64,000 nt of DNA. Source: Pegoplata infirma. Its lineage: Eukaryota; Arthropoda; Insecta; Diptera; Anthomyiidae. Position numbers and translations under genes: made by a program. The first letter of the stretch is position 1, and every line of letters starts with the position of its first letter. The stretch lies in the NCBI GenBank assembly GCA_963921195.1, contig OY992538.1, forward strand, positions 61,060,852 through 61,124,851, written 5' to 3'. Shown here piece after piece: positions 43,306 through 53,599 of the stretch. Under the pieces are notes generated by a model. The model searched no databases. It saw nothing but the letters and a program-made list of their open reading frames with translations, and was not told where the DNA came from.

Positions 43306-45083
43306 GTGATAGAGGGTATATATAAGTTTGTCATTCCGTTTGTAACACCTCGAAATATTGGTCTAGGACCCCATAAATGATCATGATCCTCGATCGATTT
43401 TAAGACGATCTAGCGATGTCCGTCCGTCTGTCCGTCTGTCTGTCTGTTGAAAACACGCTGACTTTTGAAAGACTCTATAGAGGCCCCTGAAGTTTGGCAC
43501 ATATGTTGGGTATTTACCTGGTCAGCTTGGTATTGCAATCCAGCGAAATCGGTCCAGTGCACTGTGGCCAAAATCACTGATCTAGCGGCGTTTAAGTCAA
43601 AATTAAAAAATTAAAACTGATAAATGTTTTGCACTATATCGATTACCTATACTTTACAGAGAAAATTAACGTTTTTACTTTTGTTTTTCTCTTAAAATTC
43701 GCACAGCTGTAAGCTATCAAATATACATTTCTGCAGCAAGTGTATTAAAGGAATTTGGAGCCAAATTACTCAGTAAGTTTTTCTTGACACTTTTAAGTCA
43801 ATTGTTTATACATTTTGAGCCAAAAAGCTTTAATTGAAAGTAAAAGATATGTTTTAACTCAAAAATAAATGTTTGTGCCCTGTGTATATCTAGTTTATTA
43901 TTAGTTCATTATAGAAGTTTACATTTGTGATATAAACTATAGTTTCATGGACTGCATCTTTTGAAATTCGATCGTATTCGGTCCAATTCCTGTTTTGTTT
44001 ATTATTTTGGGTTATTTTTGTTGTGACGTTTCAGTATGGCGTGCTAGTTCGCGCAAGTTGTTCGGTTTTTAGGGTCCATCTGCCTGTCCAAATAAACAGT
44101 ATAAACGCGATACAGACCACAATTTTCAATCGATTTGGCTGAAATTTGAAATTTAATTTTCTTTTATCGCAAGAACAAAACCTATTAAATTTTGACAAAA
44201 TCAATCCATGTTAATCCATAGCCCCCATGTAAATGTCCCCTTCAAGTTTTACTTAAATACCCCTAACAATAGTATTCAAGATATTCTATTGAAATTCGAC
44301 CGATAAATGTTTTTTATATTCATAAACAATCGCTCTAAATTTTAACGAAATTGGACGATTTTAATTTCTAGGCCTCATGCAAACCACCCTCCCAATATTC
44401 ACATAAATTTCCCAAAATACATAAAAAGAAATAAATATTGTTTAAAAATTAATTCTTTAAAAATTTTATAATCGCAAATAAGCATTGGTCTTTATTATTT
44501 TACATTTGCGAATTAAGCGCCGCTAGATTGTCCATTTCGGCCACTGTGCAGTGGTTCTAAAGTTATAAGCAAAAGAGTGAATTTCGGCAAGGGTTTTTTT
44601 CACGAAATTACGAAATAAATGACACTGTAACTTTCGAACGGCAAGTCTGACCGGTCCTGAAGTGTGGCATATATATTTGTCGTACCTCTGGTCCGGTTAT
44701 AAGCAAAATCCCGAAGCAAAATGCCGAATTGCAGATTGGTTTCACCTAAAATTCACGTATTGAAAAACCCGAGTTTTAAAAACACAAGTTTTGAAAACAA
44801 TAATAAGCCACAAAATTTCTTTACAAAGTATTTTTGTCCCTCAAAAATATTTTTACACTAAAAAAAAAATTACACTCGAAAAAAATTTTACACTCAAAAA
44901 AAAAATTAGTAACTTATTTTTTTTTTTTAAATGACAAAAAAATAGTTTTTTACTTAAAATAAAATATTTCTAATCAAAATTGTTAATTTTTTCACATTAA
45001 AAAATGTACTATCCTTTAAAAAGGGTATTGTGGAGGGTATTCATAGATTCGGCCAAGTCGAATTTAACTTTTCTGCTTGTTCT
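43306..45083 (+). mobile_element. DINE-1-like element, complete, interrupted by a Transib-like insertion
   Basis: From AGAGGGTATATATAAGTTTG through TTAAGACGATCTAGCGATGT to CGAAATCGGTCCAGTG, then after the insertion CAGTGGTTCTAAAGTTATAA, and on to GGAGGGTATTCATAGATTCG, GGCCAAGTCGAATTTAAC and CTGCTTGTT. Confidence 0.85.
43560..44548. mobile_element. Transib-like non-autonomous element, 5-bp duplication CAGTG
   Basis: The left end CACTGTGGCCAAAATCACTG and the right end (complement CACAGTGGCCGAAATGGACA) are inverted, continuing to TCTAGCGGCG in both, about 31 bp. CAGTG lies at 43555-43559 and 44549-44553, and removal restores CGGTCCAGTGGTTC, a normal DINE segment. CAC(A/T)GTGG ends plus 5-bp duplications are the mark of Transib, the superfamily related to RAG1. 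989 bp, no transposase frame. The interior has a stretch (44190-44420) alike to 12370-12560. Confidence 0.8.
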
Positions 45084-45348
45084 AGTTAATTTTTTTTTTT
45101 TTTTTCAGAAAACTTCTTATTGTTACATGAAATTTTTTTTACGAATTTTAAGGAATATTTGCTAAAAAGAAACCAGCCTAAATCATGCAGGGATCTCTTC
45201 ATACTAAATAGTTAATCTCTGACCCATTGCACGTTTCTTTATATAAAACGTAAAATATATAATCTGTCTGTATGAGTGTGTAAGTCATTATTATTTGCAT
45301 ACCGATTACGCAAGCAAAATTTCTTTTTTTTTTGTTGTATATTTTTTT

Positions 45349-45981
45349 TATACCCTCCACTCTAGTGATAGAGGGTATATATAAGTTTGTCATTCTGTTT
45401 GTAACTCATCGAAATATCGATCGGGGACCCCATAAAGTATATATATTCATGATGCCCGATCGATTTTAAGACATTCTAGCGATGTCCGTCTGTCCGTCTG
45501 TCCGTCTGTCCGTCTGTCCGTCTGTCTGTCTGTTGAAAATGCTGTCGCGGGCAAAATATTGCACAGAGATGACTGAAACTTAACATATTTATTGGAAGTT
45601 CTCCCGAGAAGTTTGGTATTGCATTTGAGCGATATCGGTTCAGCGGCTCAAAAGTTATGAACGAAAATGTAAGCATACCTCAAAAATTTCAGTACATTCA
45701 ACATAACCTAAAAACACAAAATGCTTTAATACGGCTTTAATTCGGCATATGTGAACATAATTGAACACCAAACGGTATTTAAACAAGTACGAACACAAAA
45801 AAAAAAAATCGCGGATTTTTTTACCAACATTTTTTTTCGCGAAATTTTTTTTTTTTTTAAAAAAATTTTTTTTTTTAAAAGTAATTTCCTTTTAAATAAA
45901 GTTTTTTGCAATAATCTTTTTGAAATTGTGGAGGGTATCACTATATTCGGCAAGGCCGAATTTAAGTTTTTTGCTTGTTTA
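45349..45981 (+). mobile_element. DINE-1-like element, complete and uninterrupted (reference copy)
   Basis: 5' hairpin ATACCCTCCACTCTAGTGAT with AGAGGGTATATATAAG; GGGGACCCCATAAAGTATAT; GACATTCTAGCGATG; microsatellite of TCCGTCTG (about six units, 45484-45535); CAAAAGTTATGAACG; GGAGGGTATCACTATATTCG; hairpin TTCGGCAAGGCCGAA; end TTGCTTGTTT. No frame. The layout (variable microsatellite, short hairpins) is that of DINE-1/INE-1, a non-autonomous Helentron group. Confidence 0.85.
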
Positions 45982-45984
45982 TAT

Positions 45985-47055
45985 TCTGGCTGTAAAATGA
46001 TATTGTAAAAAAAAGGTTGGCCACATAAATTAATACATTCGCATTGCTGTAGTTGCCAGTGTTTTCTGAAATATGAATATAACATAAAATACATACAAAA
46101 CTTTAAGTATTCTTTTTGTTTGTTGTTTATATACAGTATGCTATGGATAAATGAAATACATACATATAAGAAACACTTCTAAGTTTTAAAGTTAATTACC
46201 ATCGGGAGGCAGAAAATAAAATTTAAGTTTTAAAATTTTTAAAAAATGTTCTACTCTTTTTTTCACTTTTCCAAGCTCAGTTGCACTTTTCCATAGCTTA
46301 CTGTTATGTATTGCTGTTGATGGTATATTGGTTTAAATATGACAGCCATAGCTTACGTTAAGGTAAATATCACAAATGGAATATGGTATGAATGTTCATA
46401 GAAGCGCGCATACATTCATACTTTGGTATGATGGTTTATATAAAAGTATGCATGTATATTTGCATGTACATAAATTATAAATTTGTGGTAATATTTTGTT
46501 TTCTTTGCAGTCGTTCTTTTTTTTATATTACATTTTTTATCATTTTAATATGACCATATGTTAAAAAAAAAATATGTGTATAAAAAAATATGACAAAAGA
46601 GAGCAGCAACTAACAAAAATTTTATAAATATTTTATGCAGAATACATTAACAAAAAAAACATATACAAACACCATCATTATAATCCATATAATACCAAAT
46701 TTTAGTTGGCTTTTTTTTAAATACATATTTACTTAATTATTTACATAAGGAATTAAAAAAAATAACTTAAATGCTAAATATATGTTTATTGTAAATATGT
46801 ACCTGTTAGTATATACTTTTATGCATAAATATTTATTTATGTTCAGAAATTACATTAATGAATAAATAACTATGTATGTATGGCGTATGATTAATATTAA
46901 TTAAAATTCTATATTAATCATACGACCCAATGGCTCTTTAAACAAACAACATTTTTAAAAGTCACGTTATACATTTAAAAAATTAATTATAATTAATGAC
47001 ATTTTTTTTTGTTTTATCAGTCCGGGGGCAAAAAACCTAAAAGGGGAATGACATT
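45985..47055. other. no recognised feature
   Basis: A+T-rich, less repetitive than average for the window. No long frame, RNA or repeat end is recognised. Confidence 0.4.
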
Positions 47056-47059
47056 AACC

Positions 47060-47322
47060 AATCCTCATAATCTGAGATTTTTTCTATACAAAAAATGTCT
47101 CAGTACTAGAGAATTTTTCTATACAAAAAATATCTCAGAATCTGAGACTTTTTCTATATGAAAAAATGTCTCAGAATCTGCGACTATTTTTTTTTATGGA
47201 AAATGTTTCATAAATCTGAAAATTTTTCTATTTAAAAAATGTCTCAGAATCTGAAAATTTTTCTATACTAAAAATGTCTCAGAATCTGAAAATTGTTTTA
47301 GGTTCTGAGAATTTGCCTATAC
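47060..47322. repeat. CTCAGAATCTGAGA satellite, short array
   Basis: About seven degenerate monomers AAAAATGTCTCAGAATCTGA followed by GACTTTTTCTATA. The hAT-type element 47323-48306 inserted in the last one: TTTGCCTATAC / GTCTATACGG. Confidence 0.8.
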
Positions 47323-48306
47323 CAATGGTTCTCAAACGGTGGGTCGCGACCCCCTAGGGGGTCTCGGAAGAGTTTCAGGGGGGTCGCGAACAAATTTTTT
47401 AAAACCTTAAATTTTGGTAAATTAAAAACACATTTTTTTATTGTTGTATTATATAAATATACAAATTCTTTTATTAAAGAAAAAAAAACTTCCATCACAT
47501 AAGATCCCTCCGTAATCACTGTGCAGCTGTAAATTTCTCGGGAAATTATTTGTGAAGTGTTTTGGCTGAGTCTGGGATCTGACAGTTCGTTTTCCATTAA
47601 CTTTGCGATGCTGATTTCGAATCTGGGTTTCAAATTTTTCTAGTACGTTAGGTTTTTGAGAAAATTAAAGGCAAGGTTATCAAAAACGTATTCTTGTTCA
47701 TTTTAAAGAGCTTTGTTTGTTAAATTTTTGGATGCGTCTGGGATCTGACCACTTTTTTGATTCATTTGTTATTGCTGATTGCAAATCAGGATCCGAATAA
47801 CGGATATAGATTCATGATCGAATAAAATTTCGATCAATACTCAAAATTGGTATATCATTTTGAAAATAGAAAAATCATTACTCCAAATCGGACTTTAAAT
47901 GCTTTCTTGGTAAAAACTTCTTCATTTCTGATCAGGTTTAACTGGTGTTTTTCTTTTATTTTCGGAAATAAAAAATAGATGAAGATAGTAAGATACCTGG
48001 TTTCCAAATTTTTAAGACAATTAAGGTCAAAGTTCACAAAAATTGTGTTTTTTTTTATTTTTTAGAATTTTTTTACTTGATATTTTTGGTATGCGTCTGG
48101 GATCTGGCTACATGGTTTTGAGCAATCTTTCAATGCTGCTTCTGAATTTGGTTTCCAAATTTTTCCATTACTTTAGGTATTAGAGAAAACTGAGGTCAAA
48201 GCTCACGTTAATATTTTTTTTATGTTTGTGGGGGGGGGGGGGGGGGTCGCGAAAAATTTTGAATATTGATAAGGGGTCAAAAAGCAAAAGTTAGTGAGAA
48301 GCTCTG
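47323..48306. mobile_element. hAT-type element, 984 bp, 8-bp duplication
   Basis: The left end CAATGGTTCTCAAACGGTGG and the right end AGTGAGAAGCTCTG match the 10498-12992 element. Flanks GCCTATAC (47315-47322) and GTCTATAC (48307-48314) agree at 7 of 8 positions. Inside, GTCTGGGATCTG occurs three times (47570, 47730, 48090), marking degenerate internal repeats. A run of 17 G lies at 48230-48246. No transposase. Confidence 0.85.
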
Positions 48307-48314
48307 GTCTATAC

Positions 48315-49289
48315 GGTATATGTTATATTTTTTTTTCTCATTCATTTGTTTTATTGAATCTTCACTAAAATTATATGACCTAACAATAAGTATTCAAATC
48401 TTAGGGCGGATTTTACAGTCTAAACTAAGTTCTAACTTAAGTAAAATCTTAGTTAAGATTTATTTAAGAATTTTTTATTACTTAAGTTAAATTCGATTTT
48501 TCGGTTTGTACTTAAGTTAAAAAGAAAATATGCTTAAAATATGGTAACACAAGGTATTTATTTTGATTTGACAATTCAAAAAGAATACAAAAAAATAAAA
48601 TAATAAAAATATACAAAACAAAAATTACACTCAAAAAATTATGACATTAACTGTTTGTAGTTTGTTTAAAAAGTTTTCGGTAAAGTCGTTTTTTAAAGAA
48701 TAAACATTTGTTTTACATTCAAGTTTTGTTTTTAACATACCTGTGTATGTTGTTTAAAAAATAACTACCTCAATAAAAATGATTATCATTGTCATTCATT
48801 TTATGAAGTCATTTTTTGTTTTACCGAGTAAAATTGTAAAAAACAAATGACTAATACTTAAATTGTAGTAAAAATGTTATTCAATAAAAAAAAACTGATG
48901 AGAAAAAGAAAAATCATTTTTAAGTTATTAGAAAAATGTGACTTTAATGTTTACTACAAGCATTAGTTTTTTTTTTGTTTCTGGTAAAAGGAGTTGCGTT
49001 TTACTTAACCTGTTTCATGTGAAATTTATGTGTCCATAAGGCATAATAAACATAATTCATGTAGCCTCAAGGGTATCATTTTTTTCTTGGAGTTGGAATT
49101 TTGTGAACATATATGAAACTCCATGATCCCATTTTTTCATATCATTGGAAATGATATGAACTTCTACTACGTATAGAACTTTTTTCTAACATTAACCGTT
49201 TAAATGTAAAACTTAAATATTTTAAAATTCTTTGTCATTAAACTGCTAAAAATTAAAATTTTATGTTATTTAAATGTGTTGGATACATT
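48315..49289. mobile_element. CACTCAAAAAATTATG MITE end at 48628; remainder unassigned
   Basis: TA-CACTCAAAAAATTATGAC and ATTAACTGTTTGTAG start a MITE of the family also seen at 30468 and 6566 (inverted). Its other end is not found. The rest of the interval is A+T-rich with no recognised feature. Confidence 0.45.
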
Positions 49290-49443
49290 CGTGGGTTACT
49301 CCACGGCTACACCTAACATAATTATATAAATAATCATAAAGCAACAAACACGCGCAAAATAACATTAAACAAAAAATTGTTATTGTTGTGTGTTTGTTTG
49401 TTGCTGTATGTCAATGCAATTATGTTGGAGTAGCCAAGGAGTG
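49290..49443. repeat. 154-bp palindrome (GGTTACTCCACGGCTAC)
   Basis: ACCTAACATAATTATATAAA at the left pairs loosely with CAATGCAATTATGTTGGAGT at the right, and AAGCAACAAACACGC with GTGTGTTTGTTTGTTGCT. Probably a small MITE. Confidence 0.55.
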
Positions 49444-49753
49444 AAATACCGTTTGGCATGCAATATTTTTAGATGTTTTTTATTTTGTCAAAGAACAAAA
49501 ATGGATCTCAGCATCGTTTTACCATTATTTTGCTATTTGGTTTCCTACATGTTCGTTTTCTTTTGTTTCTATGATAATCTCTGTTTCTGAAGGTCGCTTT
49601 AAATCACTGTCACTAAAATTTTACAATTAAAAAAAATAATAAATCTAGTCGGCTTTTAAAATAATTTTGTATGTTACAAAACGCTTGTAAAAATTTCAAG
49701 ATTGAGATGGAACATACAGTACAATTGTGAATTTGTATGTTCTTTTTAAAAAG

Positions 49754-50205
49754 TACCCTAGTTTAGAGATGGGCGCGTGAGTGGATTTTGACTCACACTC
49801 ACTCACGCTTACGCAAAAAATAATCGAATCGCTCACTAATCACTCACGCAATTTTTTTTTTACTCACGCTCACTCACATTCACGTGAGTAATAAAAAACT
49901 TAATCACGCTCACGCGTGACTCACGCCAGATTCAATCACGCTCACGCGTGAGTCACGCAAAACCCACTCACGCAATAAAATTTTCTTACAAAAAAGAAAA
50001 AAAAAATCCAAAAAAAAAATTTTACAAAAAAATTAAAAAAAAATTTCGCAAATCAAAAAATCTAATCACGCAAACTCATGCAAAAAATAAATGACTCACT
50101 CACTAATCACTCACTCAGATTTTTTTTTCAACTCACACTCACTCACAATCACTGATTGAAATGAAAATCACTCACGCGTGATTCACGTGATTCACGCGTG
50201 ATTCA
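49754..50205. repeat. CACTCACGC-rich element
   Basis: It starts AGAGATGGGCGCGTGAGTGG and TTTTGACTCACACTCACTCA, then irregular units of CTCACTCACGC, TCACGCTCACGCGTGA and AATCACTCA. The same start occurs inverted at 61010-61050. Related CTCACGCTCACGTGAG units fill the centre of the palindrome at 15880-16100. AGAGATG(G/T) ends suggest a hAT-like MITE, but the second end is not found. Confidence 0.55.
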
Positions 50206-50211
50206 CGTGTG

Positions 50212-50253
50212 AATACTTGATGCGTATATTAGCCAATATACGCATCAAGTATT
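50212..50253. repeat. perfect 19-bp inverted repeat with 4-base loop
   Basis: AATACTTGATGCGTATATT, loop AGCC, then the exact complement. It directly follows the CACTCACGC-rich element. It could be a terminal hairpin of that element or a cruciform-forming site; no gene lies close enough to call it a terminator. Confidence 0.8.
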
Positions 50254-50639
50254 TTATTTGCTAAAAATCAAAGATTTTTTTTTAATAACCTTCAATGTAT
50301 TGCAAACCTGAAGTTTAAAAAATTGCTAGACAAATTTTGTAAATGTGTTGTGTGCTTCAGTTTCCGAATAAAACCATTTTTCCTTAACGTAACTTAAAAA
50401 AAGTACAGTTTATTTATAATTCCGCTGCGGAAATAAGCAAATTGCACTTTATTTAAAAAAAAATATTTAGTACCATATGGTCCAAAAAGTACTGGTACAA
50501 ACAAATACAATATAGTTTACCATCACCGGCTTGCAAAATTTAATATTATAAGTACTGACGCGTTGTTGAAAGAAATTGGCGTAGTTAAAAAAAAAATAGT
50601 TTTGTTAGTAAAAGTAATTATTTGGTAAGTTTTTAATAA

Positions 50640-51020
50640 ATTATTTTGTTTTTAGTTAATACTTTTAATATTTTTTTCATAAAAATTACTATATTCCGCT
50701 CTAAAAAGTGCAATCTTTCCGAAGCGTTTTTTGTAAGGTTAGAATTTGTAAAGGTGCTGTGCTCAAAATCTTTGGAGGAGCCTGGAAATTGGAAGAAAAC
50801 GTTTATTGTCTGTGTGGTAAGATTAATAATTTTATTCATGTAGTAATAGTTGTATAAATTCCACTAATTTTATTTTGTTCAAAAGGTTCCAACATCAATT
50901 TCGTAAAATACAGTCTTTGGTGAAGCGGTTTTTTAAAGTGAGGTTAGGTGTTTTAAGGTGCTACAAAGTCGTTAAGGAGTCGTAATACAAAGGAAGCATT
51001 TGAATTCGGTGGGGTAAGTT
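50640..51020 (+). other. two degenerate direct units with exon-like ends
   Basis: AAAGTGCAATCTTTCCGAAG...GGTGCTGTGC (50704 on) and AAATACAGTCTTTGGTGAAG...GGTGCTACAAAGTC (50906 on) are related and each ends in a GT-rich donor-like site (GGTAAGATTAA at 50816 and GGGTAAGTTT at 51013). I do not recognise a protein. They may be remnants of an unknown element or non-coding exons. Confidence 0.3.
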
Positions 51021-53172
51021 TAAAAATGTATTTCTTCATAAATTTAGAACGTTTTGCTAAGTTGGTGTCCTGGTTCCTTTCAAAGGACCTTGCTTACCTC
51101 CATACTTATGTATATAAAAAGTTATCTAAACGGTGACGCCTTTTTTCTAACAAAGGGAAACCCATTTTTTAGTCTTATCTAACAAACATAATTGGTATCG
51201 AACAATATGTATCTTATTAAATACCTAGGCAACGGTAATAAAATATGACCAGAAATGCTCTATTTCTAGATTTATTTAAAAATATTAATTGCATTTTTAT
51301 ATGCCTTTTAAATGCTTTTTGTTTGATGCGAATTATGTATGTAAATTAAAAAAAAAATATACAAGAAAGATATTTAATTTGTTTTCCTCATCTAATAATA
51401 TTAATTACCTCCGCAAAAAAATGCATGTCCAATATTTTTTGCAAAAGGTGCAGTTTACGGGGCACACAAAAACTAACAAAAAAGTTTATGAAACCCCCTT
51501 TAACATAAGCATGACACCCACCCAATGTTCGGTATGGTTACTTTAATTAAAGATGAAAAAAAAATTTCTGCATTAAACCCACTCTATTCTAAAAATAAAG
51601 TTTTATTGGATAGTAAGATTTTTTTTAAATGGATCTAGCGGGTACCATATTGAACAAAAAAACAAAATGTATACTTTCAATCGTCAGCAAATTACCTTTA
51701 ATTTTGTGTGTCCAATAAACTGCTCTTTAGACATATTTGTTACCACCATAGATTTCCATTGTAGATTTCTTTAAGAAAATTTTTGGTTAAGAAATTCTCA
51801 GATTTAAAAATTAACCATTTTTAGTATCCAACCGATGTGTTAAAGAAGTTTCAATACAAAGAAACAAATCAATGCAAATTTAATTTCTATATCAATATCA
51901 CGTGTGAATGTTTCTGTATTTTTACGACTGCCAAAACTATTTAAAAACAAAAAAAATACTGTTAAATGTTTCCCCTTTTATTAATTGTTAATGTTAAGAA
52001 CAACATTGAGTACATATTTATGATTGCAATTGAGAATTGACTATAACACATCGTTAGCATCGAAATCCAAAGTTGTCCCATCCATATTCAGTACGTTGTT
52101 ATAGATATATATAGAGTTTCTAAGAGCATACACAAATTTATGTTGATTTTTTGCTCGTACGTATCTTCCAACTTTTTTTTTGTTGGCAAACGGTGGTGAA
52201 AAGAAAACGGGGTAAAAAAAAACACAAATTCTTTTTTCCTTCTTATATGCTTCTCAGCCCCTATTGCCATAAAAAAAAAACTCAGATAAAAAAGGCGTGC
52301 AGCTTAATAAATTAAGCTCCTTCCAGTGTTAAAACGAAATCCCTTACGACGGTCACAACATTCACTTTTTGGTTGGTTATGCATTTGCTTAATGTTATTT
52401 ATTAAATCCGTTTTGATTTTATGGGCTCCATGGTTCCTTTTTATAGTTATCTTTACTCTTGTGTTCTGTTCCAAATAAAAATTTTGTTTGCATTTAGAAA
52501 TGTCAATCTACATTTCTCTTTATGTGATCAAAGCAAATGTGTTAAATGACTTCATTTGTTATGAGCAAAGCAAAATGTAAAAAAAAGGGGCTACCAGATC
52601 AAATGCATTAAACAATGTTACCATTGTAGCGTTAATACGTAAAAAAAGTGTGTGTAAATTCCCACTAACAAATCGTCTGCTTATTATTGTTTTGCTGCAT
52701 ACGCCAACAACTCGTTTTCGAGAAAACGATAAAATAGGTTTACCACAAATCTTCTCAAAAGGTAATCGATGGATTTTGTTTTAATGTTCGCCATTTTTTG
52801 CTACATATATTGTAAACAAATTTTTTAGTTTTCAGACTTTTACATACAATATATAAAAAGATTTTAAGCTTTTAAGAAAATAAGATTTTATGGTATTATG
52901 CTCCATATCCAATTTTGCTTACACATTTGGGTCTTTTGGGTGACATGGAGCAAATTAGTTCTGATAAAAAAAAAAAAATGAAAAAAAAAGAGCTAGATCG
53001 ATAAAACTGGGTATTTAGAACACTTATATAGTCAGGTTGCATGGTATTAAAAATGGGAATGATCGGTCAATGGACACGCCTACCTCCCACACAACCTAAA
53101 TGGCAAATGTGACATTACTTGAAATTGTTAGAAGTTACGGTATTAAAATTTGGTACGTAGAATAGTACCAAC
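51021..53172. other. no recognised feature over 2.1 kb
   Basis: A+T-rich and relatively free of the dispersed repeats seen elsewhere. No frame longer than about 85 codons and none that looks like a protein. It could be intergenic or intronic single-copy sequence. Confidence 0.4.
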
Positions 53173-53180
53173 ATAATTAA

Positions 53181-53590
53181 TAGGTATGTCGCGAATATTC
53201 GTCACTATTGGGTATTCGGCATATTCGGCATGTTTTTTGAATATTTGGTTAAATAAATATTCGTCAACATTTTGCCGAATATTCGGCAAAATTTAAATTA
53301 GTTAAAAAACCACTTTTTATTAACGTCTGACACTTCTTTGTAGTCATTTCAGTTTGCTTTTTACACAAAAAACCCTAAGCACTTGATTAAAATTCGAATT
53401 GTTAAGGTACCAAAAAAATAGTGTCAACAACAGCGTTGTTGTCTTTTAGTCTGGTACTTTTTTTAATATTTTACAAAGGTAAAATACAGGCGTATGAATA
53501 ATTAAATTATTCGGCAAATATTTGTATTCGGTTCAAACCGAATAGTAAATATTCGGTAAAATGGCGAATACACTATTCGTGACATCCCTA
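53181..53590. mobile_element. hAT-type MITE, 410 bp, 8-bp duplication ATAATTAA
   Basis: The left end TAGGTATGTCGCGAATATTC pairs with the right end GAATACACTATTCGTGACATCCCTA (last 17 bases match the left end inverted with two changes). ATAATTAA lies at 53173-53180 and 53591-53598. Subterminal TATTCGGCA units are repeated. Confidence 0.9.
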
Positions 53591-53599
53591 ATAATTAAT

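Noticed and set aside
49390..49590. Small frame with possible signal peptide (LFCYLVSYMFVFFCFYDN)
   Set aside because: Hydrophobic residues arise from T-rich DNA; it overlaps a palindrome and has no supporting context.
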